From Desulforudis sp. (GTDB lineage: Bacteria; Bacillota; Desulfotomaculia; Desulfotomaculales; Desulforudaceae), in contig JACUUW010000088.1 of assembly GCA_014859075.1 (NCBI GenBank), forward strand, positions 1-7,696: 7,696 nt of DNA, in the 5' to 3' direction. Below, piece by piece: positions 1 to 6,842 of the stretch. Position 1 is the first letter of the stretch; the number at the start of each line of letters is the position of its first letter. The translations under genes were made by a program, and so were the position numbers. The notes below the pieces were generated by a model that did no database searches, was not told the origin of the DNA, and saw only the letters and a list, made by a program, of their open reading frames with translations.

Positions 1-681
1 TATCACTACGGGTTTACGACCCTGTTCCTGTTTTGCGGCGGGCTTTCAGTGGCCGCCTTACTGGTGGCCGGCGCCGTGCGGCTGCCGCCGGTGTCCACGA
101 CCGCCGGAAAGGTCCGCCCGGCCCTTTTCGAGCGGAGTTCGCTCGAACCATCGCTGGTGATGTTTTTTGTAACCTTCACCTATGGGGGTGTAGTGACTTT
201 CATTGCCCTGCACGGGGCCGAACTGGGGATTGTCAACGTCGGGTTTTATTTCACCGCTTTCGCCCTGGCCGTGATGGCCACCCGCCCGCTCTGCGGCATG
301 CTGTACGACCGGCGCGGGCACCGGATCGTGGTGATTCCGGGACTGCTGTGCATCGCCGCCGGAGCGGCGGCGTTGGCCCTGGCCACCGACCTGACCGGGT
401 TCGTGGCGGCGGCCGTAGTCGGCGGCGCCGGACTGGGCGCCACTCATCCCACCCTGCAGGCCCTGATCTTCGCCCGCTGCGCTCCCAACCGCCGGGGCGC
501 GGCCAGTGCCTCCTTTGCCACCGCGTTTGATCTCGGCGTCGGTGGCGGGGCCGTGCTGCTCGGACTGTTTTCTCAGTTTATGGCCTACAGGGAGATGTAC
601 CTGTTCGCGGCCGGCGCACCCTTGCTCGGTCTTCTGGTGTACCTGGCTTCGGTGGGACGGCGGGGGAAGACGCACTGCTAA
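1..681 (+). CDS. MFS transporter, C-terminal half (5' end outside window)
   Basis: The frame is open from the first base, so the true start lies upstream and the in-frame GTG at 49 is internal. The 226 visible residues match the second half of a 12-helix major facilitator superfamily transporter, with about seven hydrophobic segments: the end of the N-terminal half (residues ~5-26), a polar linker (~28-50), then roughly six helices. The loop at residues 95-108 (RPLCGMLYDRRGHR) is the familiar MFS motif-A-like loop as repeated in the second half. A later G-G-A-G-L-G-A-T-H-P stretch and an RRGAASASFATAFDLG segment are typical of drug or sugar efflux-type MFS proteins. It would be a proton-coupled inner-membrane transporter, but the substrate cannot be told from sequence. 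The aminotransferase gene starts 44 bp downstream on the same strand, so co-transcription is possible. Family assignment is firm and function is open. Confidence 0.9.
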   Translation, partial: YHYGFTTLFLFCGGLSVAALLVAGAVRLPPVSTTAGKVRPALFERSSLEPSLVMFFVTFTYGGVVTFIALHGAELGIVNVGFYFTAFALAVMATRPLCGMLYDRRGHRIVVIPGLLCIAAGAAALALATDLTGFVAAAVVGGAGLGATHPTLQALIFARCAPNRRGAASASFATAFDLGVGGGAVLLGLFSQFMAYREMYLFAAGAPLLGLLVYLASVGRRGKTHC

Positions 682-725
682 TGTTAATCCTGATCAATGC
701 GGTATCGCATACGGGGGGTTAGCCG

Positions 726-1904
726 ATGGAACCGGCCCGGCGCATCCAAAAACTCAGCTCGGCTGTTTTCTCAGAAATGGATGATCTCGGCCGAGAACTG
801 CGGGAGAAAGGCGTGGACATCATCAACCTGAGCGTGGGCAGTCCCGACCTGCCGCCCGCGCCTCACATCCGTCAGGCCCTGGTCAAAGCCCTGGACGAAC
901 CGGGTATTTATCGCTACGCCTTGACCGAGGGACTGCCGGAGTTTAAACGGGCGGTTGCGGACTGGTACGGCCGCCGTTTCGGGGTGGACCTGGATCCGAA
1001 GAGCGAGATCCTGTCCCTGATAGGTTCACAGGACGGACTCGCGCACCTGTACTTGGCCCTGGTGAACCCGGGCGATCCGGTGCTGGTGCCCGATCCGGGT
1101 TATCCCATTTACAGCGCGGGGGCCCTTTTGGCCGAGGGGGAGATTCACTGGTTGCCCCTGTTGGCGGAGAACGGTTTCCTGCCGGAGCTGAGGGCGGTGC
1201 CCGCGGACGTGGCCCGGCGGGCCAAAGTGATGCTGCTCAATTACCCTAACAATCCGGTGGCGGCCGTCGCCGGTCTGGATTTCTTCCAAGCGGTGGTTGA
1301 GTTCGCGCGTGAGTACCGGGTGGTAGTCGTGCATGATATCGCCTATTCCGAGCTGGCCTACGACGGCTACCGGCCGCCGAGCTTCCTGCAGGCACCCGGG
1401 GCCCGGGAGGTGGGCGTCGAGTTGCACTCGGTGTCCAAGAGTTACAACCTGGCCGGCTGCCGTCTGGGGTTCATGGTGGGCAATGCCGCCGTGTTGGACG
1501 CGCTGCGGGTGGTCAAGTCCAATATCGACTTCGGTGTGTTCCTGGCCGTCCAAAAGGCCGGGATCGCGGCGCTGACCGGCCCGCAGGACACCGTCCGCGA
1601 GGCGGCCGCCGTTTACCAGCGCCGCCGCGACATCCTGGTTCGGGGTCTGGGGGAGGCCGGTTGGGAAGTGCCGTCGCCCAAGGCGTCCATGTTCATTTGG
1701 GCACCCCTGCCACGGGGGCACCGGTCGTCACGGGAGTTTGTCCGCGAACTGGCCCTGCGCACCGGAGTGGTGTTGGTCCCTGGAGTCGCCTTCGGTGCGC
1801 GCGGCGAGGGCTACGTTCGAATCGCCCTGGTGGGCGCCGACGAGCGTTTGGAAGAGGCGGTCCACCGGATTCGGGATTCCGGTCTTTGTTCCCGGTCTGA
1901 GTAA
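726..1904 (+). CDS. dapL: PLP-dependent aminotransferase, LL-diaminopimelate aminotransferase type
   Basis: A complete 392-residue fold-type I (class I/II) aminotransferase. The PLP-binding lysine is K238 in SVSKSYNLAGCR. Other family marks are the cofactor phosphate loop GSQDG (100-104), N176 in NYPNNP, D204 and Y207 in the HDIAYSELAYDGY segment, R246, and R365 as the probable substrate-carboxylate arginine. The HDIAYSELAYDGYRPPSF, SNIDFGVF and GSQDGLAHL segments are as I remember them from clostridial and archaeal DapL-like enzymes. These convert tetrahydrodipicolinate plus glutamate to LL-2,6-diaminopimelate in lysine and peptidoglycan synthesis. Related alanine or aspartate aminotransferases share much of this pattern, so the substrate is less certain than the family. 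The protein is cytosolic. The ATG at 726 has a G-rich Shine-Dalgarno-like run at 713-718 and gives the usual family N-terminus. No lysine-pathway neighbours are visible, which weakens the dapL assignment somewhat. Confidence 0.82.
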   Translation: MEPARRIQKLSSAVFSEMDDLGRELREKGVDIINLSVGSPDLPPAPHIRQALVKALDEPGIYRYALTEGLPEFKRAVADWYGRRFGVDLDPKSEILSLIGSQDGLAHLYLALVNPGDPVLVPDPGYPIYSAGALLAEGEIHWLPLLAENGFLPELRAVPADVARRAKVMLLNYPNNPVAAVAGLDFFQAVVEFAREYRVVVVHDIAYSELAYDGYRPPSFLQAPGAREVGVELHSVSKSYNLAGCRLGFMVGNAAVLDALRVVKSNIDFGVFLAVQKAGIAALTGPQDTVREAAAVYQRRRDILVRGLGEAGWEVPSPKASMFIWAPLPRGHRSSREFVRELALRTGVVLVPGVAFGARGEGYVRIALVGADERLEEAVHRIRDSGLCSRSE

Positions 1905-1931
1905 CAGACGGACGCATGAGGGGGGAAGGGA

Positions 1932-3017
1932 ATGTCGCGGGAGGTTTCCCGGCAGGTGGTGGCCCGGTTGCGGGAGATCCGCCGGGAGTTGTACCGGCAG
2001 TTGGCTGAGCAGGTAGGTACTCCGGGGGAACGTGCCCTGGCGAACAGGGCAAACGATCTTATCCTGGCTGAAGAAATTTTGTTGGAAAACGAACGGGATG
2101 TCGATGACCCTCCAGGTATCGTGAAGACCGGAGGTAACCCTTTGACAATCCCGTCCGTGCAGCCCGCACCGGACTGGGAGGCATTGAATGTCTCCGGCGA
2201 CTGGGAGATAGTGGGCGAGTTTTTCCGGCTGCCCCGTGGGGGTGTAGTCCGGGATCACGGGAGCGGACACGAGGTTTTTGTACCCGAAGCCGCGGTTCGC
2301 GGCGAGAGCATGGACCACGGGGACGTCGTGGGGGCCCGGAGCAAGGGTGTCAGTGACCGCAGCTCTCCGCTTTACTTCTTTCAGGTGCTGCGGAGGAGAA
2401 ATCTCGGTGACACGTCGGGACGGGTATGCCTGATCGCCCCTTTGGAGTTCCGGAGTGGAAACTGGGGGGTTTACGGGGACGAGGAGGAATTGTTCATCAC
2501 GGTCCCCGATGGTGACGTGTCCTCGTTGGGACTGGACGAAGGGGATCTGGTGGAGGTCGCCTATGAGTCCGGCGACCCCTCTTCGGCCAGGGTGGCCTGG
2601 AAATACGATGCGGACGACCCCTTCCTGGAGATCCGTGAACTTCGCAAAGAGTCAAAGCGAAATAAGAAGGGGAAGGAGGGGCTCCAGGAGGAAGAACCGC
2701 AGGACCTCTTGGGCAAGTCGGTGCTGGTGGTCGGTGCCGACAGCTACAAGGAGTCGTTCAAGCGGGTATTCGAGCGGCGGGGGGCCACCTTCAGCTGGGA
2801 GTCCGGCCTTATGATCGGTAAGTTTCTGGAAGGTAAGGTCCGGCGTGCCGATATCGTGGTGATTGTCACCGAGGCGATGAAACACAAGATGCCGGACGTT
2901 GAGGCCGTTTGCGAGCGTTACGGCCGGCCCTACGTGTACGCCCCTTCACGGGGCGCCTCGGGCGCCCTGCGCGAAGTCCTGGATAAATTCCGGACACCAG
3001 GCCCCGGGTCTGTTTGA
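1932..3017 (+). CDS. Uncharacterised protein with C-terminal DUF2325 domain
   Basis: This 361-residue protein is soluble and has no signal peptide or membrane segment. Residues 1-57 are charged and helical. Residues ~90-230 look beta-rich: one segment (GGVVRDHG, EVFVPEAAV, DHGDVV) resembles a cold-shock/OB-type barrel, and a second (LFITVPDGDV, LGLDEGDLVEVAY) resembles another small beta-barrel. A lysine- and glutamate-rich linker follows at ~236-257. Residues ~262-350 match DUF2325 as I know it: a hydrophobic strand ending VLVVGADSYK, WESG, KVRRADIVVIVTEAMKHKM with H318, then a YVYAPSRGAS ending. DUF2325 has a Rossmann-like pattern and no established function, and it often occurs as a stand-alone domain of about 95 residues. 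The ATG follows a strong GAGGGGGG run (1918-1925). It lies 27 bp after the aminotransferase, so they may share a transcript. The DUF2325 call is solid; the barrel reading is inference. Confidence 0.8.
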   Translation: MSREVSRQVVARLREIRRELYRQLAEQVGTPGERALANRANDLILAEEILLENERDVDDPPGIVKTGGNPLTIPSVQPAPDWEALNVSGDWEIVGEFFRLPRGGVVRDHGSGHEVFVPEAAVRGESMDHGDVVGARSKGVSDRSSPLYFFQVLRRRNLGDTSGRVCLIAPLEFRSGNWGVYGDEEELFITVPDGDVSSLGLDEGDLVEVAYESGDPSSARVAWKYDADDPFLEIRELRKESKRNKKGKEGLQEEEPQDLLGKSVLVVGADSYKESFKRVFERRGATFSWESGLMIGKFLEGKVRRADIVVIVTEAMKHKMPDVEAVCERYGRPYVYAPSRGASGALREVLDKFRTPGPGSV

Positions 3018-3046
3018 AAAACTTACAGAGGCAAAAACTAGTTTCT

Positions 3047-3053
3047 CGGGGTG
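3047..3053 (+). promoter_or_regulatory. Shine-Dalgarno site that decides the YibE/F start
   Basis: GGGGTGG ends six bases before the ATG at 3060. An in-frame GTG at 3051 sits inside this site and so cannot be the start it serves. A second ATG at 3063 is also possible but is less well spaced. Confidence 0.55.
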
Positions 3054-3059
3054 GTAAAT

Positions 3060-4214
3060 ATGATGTTTCCGGGAAGAGGACCGGTAAGCCTCGTCCTGAG
3101 TACGGTGCTTGCGGTCGTGGCATGGTTGGCTCTGACTGGTGGTGCGGTACAGGCCGGAGAGCAGGAAAAAGTGGGGGATGTGTTTCGCGCCCGGGTGTTG
3201 ACGGCGGATCAGATCAAAACGGAGGAGGCCATGGCGCCCGGCTTCACCCTGGAGCGGCAACTGCTCACCGTCAAGGTAACCAGCGGCCCGTTTAAGGATC
3301 AAATCCTGGTGCTGGATGACGCCCGTACCGGGAACCCGGTCTACGATCTGCACATTGAACCGGGGGACACGGTCCTGGTCTGGGCCGAAATAGCCGACGG
3401 AAGGCTCGTCAACGCCTACTTGGCGGATTACGCCCGGGATCACTACCTGGTTTACATTGTTGTTGGCTTCATCCTTGCGCTGGTCGTCATCGGCGGACTC
3501 AAGGGCGTGAAAACGGTGGTTACCCTGGGAATTACGGGACTGGCCATCGTTGGGATTCTGTTGCCGTTGATGCTGCAGGGTTACAACCCGATTGTCCTGG
3601 CGGTGTTGATCTCGGCCGGGGTGGTGGCCGTGACTTTCGCGGTGATTGGGGGCGTCGGTGTCAAAACGCTGGCGGCGTCCGTAGGGACAATCGGCGGAGT
3701 GATTGCGGCGGGCGTGATCGCTTTCCTGGTGGGGGCCGGCGCGCAGTTGACCGGGTTTAGCAGCGAAGGAGCCGCTTTCTTGCTTTACATTCCTCAGGAT
3801 ACTGATTTTGACTTTCGCGGTTTGCTCTTCGCCGGCATCATTATCGGGGCTCTTGGGGCTGTAATGGACGTCGGAATGTCTGTGGCCTCGGCCATGGAAG
3901 AGGTGAAGAAGGCCAACCCGACCCTCGGCCCCTTGCAACTTTTCCGTGCCGGGATGAACGTCGGCCGGGATATCATGGGCACCATGGCCAACACGCTGAT
4001 CCTGGCTTACACCGGTGCGGCCATCCCCTTGCTCCTGGTGTTCATGGCCTACGACACGCCCTTCCTGAAGATCATCAACCTTGACCTCATCGCCACCGAG
4101 GTGGTACGGGCCTTGGCCGGAAGTATCGGGCTTATCCTTTGTGTACCGTTGACCGCCTTGGCCGCCGCCTGGTTGTTTAGCGCTGTTTCCAAGAGTCCGG
4201 CACCTCCCTACTAG
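3060..4214 (+). CDS. YibE/F family multipass membrane protein
   Basis: A 384-residue protein from the ATG at 3060. Residues 8-31 form a hydrophobic signal or anchor segment. Residues ~37-125 are a beta-rich domain expected outside the membrane (PGDTVLVWAEIADG is typical). About seven membrane helices follow (roughly 128-147, 152-172, 177-197, 205-228, 254-276, 308-332, 347-374). The most diagnostic part is GALGAVMDVGMSVASAMEEV (263-282), followed by AGMNVGRDIMGTMANTLILAY (297-317), both hallmarks of YibE/F proteins. The family is common in Firmicutes and Actinobacteria, and its biochemical role is not established. The gene is 42 bp behind the DUF2325 gene, and a terminator-like element follows it, so it probably ends this transcription unit. 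Nothing in the sequence links it to the downstream iron genes. Confidence 0.9.
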   Translation: MMFPGRGPVSLVLSTVLAVVAWLALTGGAVQAGEQEKVGDVFRARVLTADQIKTEEAMAPGFTLERQLLTVKVTSGPFKDQILVLDDARTGNPVYDLHIEPGDTVLVWAEIADGRLVNAYLADYARDHYLVYIVVGFILALVVIGGLKGVKTVVTLGITGLAIVGILLPLMLQGYNPIVLAVLISAGVVAVTFAVIGGVGVKTLAASVGTIGGVIAAGVIAFLVGAGAQLTGFSSEGAAFLLYIPQDTDFDFRGLLFAGIIIGALGAVMDVGMSVASAMEEVKKANPTLGPLQLFRAGMNVGRDIMGTMANTLILAYTGAAIPLLLVFMAYDTPFLKIINLDLIATEVVRALAGSIGLILCVPLTALAAAWLFSAVSKSPAPPY

Positions 4215-4224
4215 CAGATGGAAT

Positions 4225-4258
4225 AAAAAGACCAGGAAAGATTTCTCGGGGGTTTTTT
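4225..4258 (+). terminator. Imperfect terminator-like element after the YibE/F gene
   Basis: An A-run (4224-4229), ACC, GGAAA, a short loop, TTTCT, GGGGG and a T6 run (4253-4258) can fold into an interrupted stem ending in a U-tract. The GGAAA/TTTCT core pairs with one G-U, and the A-run can pair with the T-run. Position after the last gene of the unit and before a new promoter supports a terminator. The mismatched stem keeps confidence low. Confidence 0.35.
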
Positions 4259-4268
4259 CGATTGGCTC

Positions 4269-4297
4269 TTGACAGGGCCGGTCCATTTGTTTATCCT
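4269..4297 (+). promoter_or_regulatory. Distal promoter P1 of the feo operon
   Basis: A perfect -35 hexamer TTGACA (4269-4274) is followed after 17 bp by TATCCT (4292-4297), a 4/6 match to the -10 consensus. An alternative AT-rich -10 (TATAAA at 4297) would need a 22-bp spacer and is less likely. The iron box at 4304-4322 lies just downstream, where the start site is expected. This would give feoA a leader of about 200 bases. Confidence 0.6.
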
Positions 4298-4303
4298 ATA
4301 AAA

Positions 4304-4322
4304 TAAAGTTAGTAACACCTAA
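4304..4322 (+). promoter_or_regulatory. DtxR/IdeR-type iron box 1, at P1
   Basis: TAAAGTTAGTAACACCTAA matches about 13 of 19 positions of the classical DtxR/IdeR box (TTAGGTTAGGCTAACCTAA as I recall it). It matches box 2 at 16 of 19 positions. It starts six bases after the P1 -10, so a bound repressor would cover the start site. The likely ligand is the DtxR-type regulator encoded at 7138-7611. Confidence 0.65.
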
Positions 4323-4354
4323 CATAAGTTGGCTTAACGTTTAAGGCTCTCCTT

Positions 4355-4386
4355 GCCCGGCGTTGCGGGCGCACATTGGGAGTGCG
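4355..4386 (+). other. Two adjoining short hairpins in the P1 leader
   Basis: GCCCG (4355-4359) pairs with CGGGC (4366-4370) around a six-base loop. CGCAC (4370-4374) pairs with GTGCG (4382-4386) around a seven-base loop. The hairpins share base 4370, so they cannot both form fully. They lie between the two promoters and would be present only in transcripts starting at P1. No long U-tract follows, so they are not convincing as a terminator. Confidence 0.35.
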
Positions 4387-4405
4387 TTTGAATTGAAAAA
4401 AATAC

Positions 4406-4434
4406 TTGACAAAGGGGAGCAAATCGATTTTACT
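4406..4434 (+). promoter_or_regulatory. Proximal promoter P2 of the feo operon
   Basis: A perfect TTGACA (4406-4411), a 17-bp spacer, then TTTACT (4429-4434), a 4/6 match to the -10 consensus. The spacer and flanks are AT-rich compared with the surrounding coding DNA. The iron box overlaps the last base of the -10, the classic arrangement for repression by a metal-loaded DtxR protein. The feoA ATG lies 71 bp downstream. Confidence 0.7.
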
Positions 4435-4452
4435 AAAGTTAGTCTAACCTAA
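4434..4452 (+). promoter_or_regulatory. DtxR/IdeR-type iron box 2, at P2
   Basis: TAAAGTTAGTCTAACCTAA matches 16 of 19 positions of the classical DtxR/IdeR consensus, and the whole right half (CTAACCTAA) matches. It is an interrupted palindrome overlapping the P2 -10 and start site. It is the better of the two boxes and lies 130 bp downstream of box 1. Confidence 0.8.
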
Positions 4453-4504
4453 CACAGTTACCCATAACAAACTTAATATTAATCAACTAACGGAGGTAAG
4501 AACA

Positions 4505-4726
4505 ATGACCCTCGACCTGGTTAAGAGGGGGCAATCCCTGACCATCACCAACATTCCGGATGCCTTGATCAGGGCACAGGCCATTCGCTTCGGCATTGCG
4601 GAGGGCGAGACCGTACTCTGCGCGGAAGTGGTGCCGGCCGGCCCGATCGTTATCAGCAAAAACAAGCAGGAGATCGCGTTGGGGCGGGGTCTGGCCAGGC
4701 AGATCACGGTAGACCTCGGCCGGTAA
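4505..4726 (+). CDS. feoA: Ferrous iron transport protein FeoA
   Basis: A 73-residue cytosolic protein of the usual FeoA length with the SH3-like fold pattern: a short N-terminal strand, an IRAQAIRFGIAEGETVLCAEV turn region in which the R-x-x-A-x-x-x-G-I-x-x-G pattern is typical, a PAGPIVISKNKQEIALGR strand pair, and a final hydrophobic strand (ARQITVDL). FeoA acts with FeoB, probably as a regulatory or assembly partner of the Fe(II) permease, and has no enzyme activity of its own. The start has an excellent GGAGG at 4492-4496 with eight-base spacing. The gene is first behind two iron-box promoters, and feoB follows after 82 bp. Both position and sequence support the call. Confidence 0.95.
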   Translation: MTLDLVKRGQSLTITNIPDALIRAQAIRFGIAEGETVLCAEVVPAGPIVISKNKQEIALGRGLARQITVDLGR

Positions 4727-4742
4727 ACAAGCGGAAAACATG

Positions 4743-4763
4743 AGCCGGGCGGTAAGCCCGGCT
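4743..4763 (+). other. Strong hairpin between feoA and feoB
   Basis: AGCCGGGC (4743-4750) pairs perfectly with GCCCGGCT (4756-4763) around the loop GGTAA. An adjacent G-T pair can extend it to nine. Only TTTC follows, too short for a confident intrinsic terminator, so an attenuator or RNA-stability element is as likely. It lies between the feoA stop and the feoB ribosome-binding site. Confidence 0.6.
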
Positions 4764-4790
4764 TTCGCACGTCAAGACAGTTTTTGGAAA

Positions 4791-4798
4791 GGTGAGGT
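4791..4798 (+). promoter_or_regulatory. Shine-Dalgarno site that decides the feoB start
   Basis: GGTGAGGT lies ten bases before the ATG at 4809. The in-frame ATG at 4740 has only a weak purine stretch before it and would put the hairpin at 4743-4763 inside the coding sequence. The site partly overlaps a small inverted repeat, GGTAGTCCTACC (4796-4807). Confidence 0.55.
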
Positions 4799-4808
4799 AG
4801 TCCTACCA

Positions 4809-6842
4809 ATGAAACACCGTGGAGGTCATCGGAATCAACAGTGTCACCGACTCCGGCATCATCACAACTTGGCCCTGGAGATCGAAATACCCAGAGACGC
4901 GCGCAGAATCGTTCTCGCCGGGAACCCGAATACGGGAAAATCGGTCTTTTTTAACGCCCTGACCGGTCTTTACGTTGACGTTTCCAACTACCCGGGCACG
5001 ACGCTCGAGATTGCGCACAGCCGGCTGGGGGATGACGTCCTCATCGATACCCCCGGGGTGTACGGAATTTCCTCATTCAACGACGAGGAGCGGATCGCCC
5101 GGGACATTATCCTGGCGGCCGACGTGGTCCTCAACGTGGTGAACGCCGTGCACCTGGAGCGTGACCTATTCCTAACCCAGCAAATCATTGACACGGGAGT
5201 GCCGGTGGTGGTCGCACTGAACATGGCGGACGAGGCCTCGGCACACGGCATCGAGATTGATACTGAGAAGTTGAGCGAAATGCTCGGGGTGCCCGTTATC
5301 CCCACGGTGGCCGTGAAAAAACAGGGTTTTGGCGCGGTGAAGGCGGCCCTCTCCCGCGCGACGCCGGGGAAACTGACTCCGGGACTGGTCGAGAAACTCC
5401 GGGAGGCGGCCAACCGGGTGGGACAACAGGGCGATGCGCTGCTGATCCTGGAAGGCGACGATGCCGTGGCCGAACGTCACGGCGTTGAACCCGGAGACGA
5501 ACGGGAAGAGATTTACCGCCGCCGCCGCGAGCGGGTGAATGAGCTGGTCGCGGCCGTGGTCCGGGAGCCTGGTTGTGAAAGCCGGTTCGGCGCCGTGCTG
5601 GGCCGGTGGATGCTCCGGCCCCTGACCGGGATTCCGATTCTGCTGTTCACCTTTTTTGTGATGTACCAGGTAATCGGCGTTTTCATCGCCCAAACCGTGG
5701 TTGATTTCACCGAGGACGAGATTATGGCCGAAATGTACGAACCGCTGATCAGCGGTCTCGTCGGGCGGTTCATCGCCGAGGACTCGGTGATCGGCGTCAT
5801 CCTGATCGGTGAATTCGGGGTGCTCACCATGACCGTCACCTATATCCTGGGCCTGCTGCTCCCACTCATCGTCGGGTTCTACTTTTTCCTGGCGCTGTTC
5901 GAGGATTCGGGTTACCTGCCCCGGATCGCCACCCTGGCCGACCGGGTGCTGACCGGAATCGGCTTGAACGGTAAGGCGGTCATCCCGTTCATCCTCGGTT
6001 TCGGCTGCGTGACCATGGCCACCCTCACCACCCGGATGCTGAGTACCGAACGGGAGAGAAGGATTGCCATTTTTCTGCTTGGGCTGGCGATTCCCTGTTC
6101 GGCCCAGCTCGCCGTCATCGCCGGGATGTTGGCCGGTCTGGGCGCGGCATACCTGGTAATGTACGTGCTGGTGATCCTGATCGTTTTCCTGGTCGTCGGC
6201 ACGGTCCTGAACACCATTTTCTCCGGCACCTCGACCCACCTGCTGATCGACCTGCCCCCGCTGCGGGTGCCCCGGCTGGGCAATGTCCTGAAGAAAACCG
6301 GAAACAAGGCCTTCGGCTTCCTGAGGGAAGCCACCCCGCTCTTTGTCATCGGGGCGGTTTTGGTCAGCCTGATGCAGTTGAGCGGCGGGCTGGCCGCCAT
6401 CCAGCGCGCCGTGGCCCCGGTCACGGTGGGCTGGCTGAATCTGCCGATGGAAACGGCCACCGCGTTCATCATGGGGATCGTCCGGCGCGACTTCGGCGCC
6501 GCGGGCCTTTTAACCCTGGAACTCACGGCGCTGCAGACCGTGGTGGCGCTGATCACCATTACGCTCTTCGTACCCTGCATCGCCTCCGTTTTCATCATCT
6601 TCAAGGAGCGGGGCTGGAAAGACGGTATCCTCATCTGGGGCGGCACCTGGCTGATCGCGTTCACGGTCGGCGGAACCGTGATGCAGTTGAGCAAAGTGTT
6701 CGGGGGTGACAGCGACCCGGACGTGGCCCTGATATTGGCCGCCTTTGCGGGCATCGGAGGTGTGATTGTGTTATTCTTCAGGCTGATCAAATGTGCGAGT
6801 GGGCTGAAAGTGCCGGAATCGGCGCAGGCGGTTAAGAAGTGA
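4809..6842 (+). CDS. feoB: Fe(II) transporter FeoB (divergent subtype)
   Basis: A 677-residue inner-membrane Fe(II) permease with an N-terminal G-protein domain (~33-185). GTPase motifs are G1 GNPNTGKS (38-45), G2 threonine in YPGTT (61-65), G3 DTPG (80-83), G4 NMAD (138-141) and a probable G5 near 167-169. A charged helical region (~186-265) joins it to about ten membrane segments from ~272 to 660. The two gate-like regions include EDSGYLPR (365-372), GFGC (397-400), PCSAQLAV (429-436) and VRRDFGAAGL (558-567). Canonical FeoB has GCNVP and a K-E motif where this protein has GCVTM and RRDFG, so it belongs to a divergent branch. Cysteines 400 and 430 at the gate are kept. The first 20 residues are rich in His (3, 7, 13, 17-19) plus C12, possibly a metal-binding tail. 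The gene sits in an iron-box-controlled operon behind feoA. Confidence 0.95.
   Translation: MKHRGGHRNQQCHRLRHHHNLALEIEIPRDARRIVLAGNPNTGKSVFFNALTGLYVDVSNYPGTTLEIAHSRLGDDVLIDTPGVYGISSFNDEERIARDIILAADVVLNVVNAVHLERDLFLTQQIIDTGVPVVVALNMADEASAHGIEIDTEKLSEMLGVPVIPTVAVKKQGFGAVKAALSRATPGKLTPGLVEKLREAANRVGQQGDALLILEGDDAVAERHGVEPGDEREEIYRRRRERVNELVAAVVREPGCESRFGAVLGRWMLRPLTGIPILLFTFFVMYQVIGVFIAQTVVDFTEDEIMAEMYEPLISGLVGRFIAEDSVIGVILIGEFGVLTMTVTYILGLLLPLIVGFYFFLALFEDSGYLPRIATLADRVLTGIGLNGKAVIPFILGFGCVTMATLTTRMLSTERERRIAIFLLGLAIPCSAQLAVIAGMLAGLGAAYLVMYVLVILIVFLVVGTVLNTIFSGTSTHLLIDLPPLRVPRLGNVLKKTGNKAFGFLREATPLFVIGAVLVSLMQLSGGLAAIQRAVAPVTVGWLNLPMETATAFIMGIVRRDFGAAGLLTLELTALQTVVALITITLFVPCIASVFIIFKERGWKDGILIWGGTWLIAFTVGGTVMQLSKVFGGDSDPDVALILAAFAGIGGVIVLFFRLIKCASGLKVPESAQAVKK

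Noticed and set aside
697..710. Small inverted repeat ATGCG-GTAT-CGCAT before the aminotransferase start
   Set aside because: Five base pairs next to the ribosome site is too little to call a regulatory element; it is probably chance.
3035..3044. Palindrome AAACTAGTTT before the YibE/F gene
   Set aside because: A single 10-bp palindrome without promoter elements or a second copy is not enough to call an operator.
3051..3059. GTG at 3051 as the YibE/F start
   Set aside because: It lies inside the best Shine-Dalgarno sequence; the ATG at 3060 is well spaced behind it.
2946..4286. 446-codon open frame on the minus strand
   Set aside because: It covers the clear YibE/F gene on the plus strand, its product is Gln/His/Arg-rich with no recognisable domain, and it is a codon-bias shadow.
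4326..4345. Possible third iron box just after box 1
   Set aside because: When aligned to the DtxR/IdeR consensus, few positions match; it only shares AT-rich content and a small inverted repeat.
4740..4808. Upstream in-frame ATG at 4740 as the feoB start, adding 23 residues
   Set aside because: Its ribosome site is weak, the extension is mostly encoded by the hairpin at 4743-4763, and GGTGAGGT at 4791-4798 serves the ATG at 4809.
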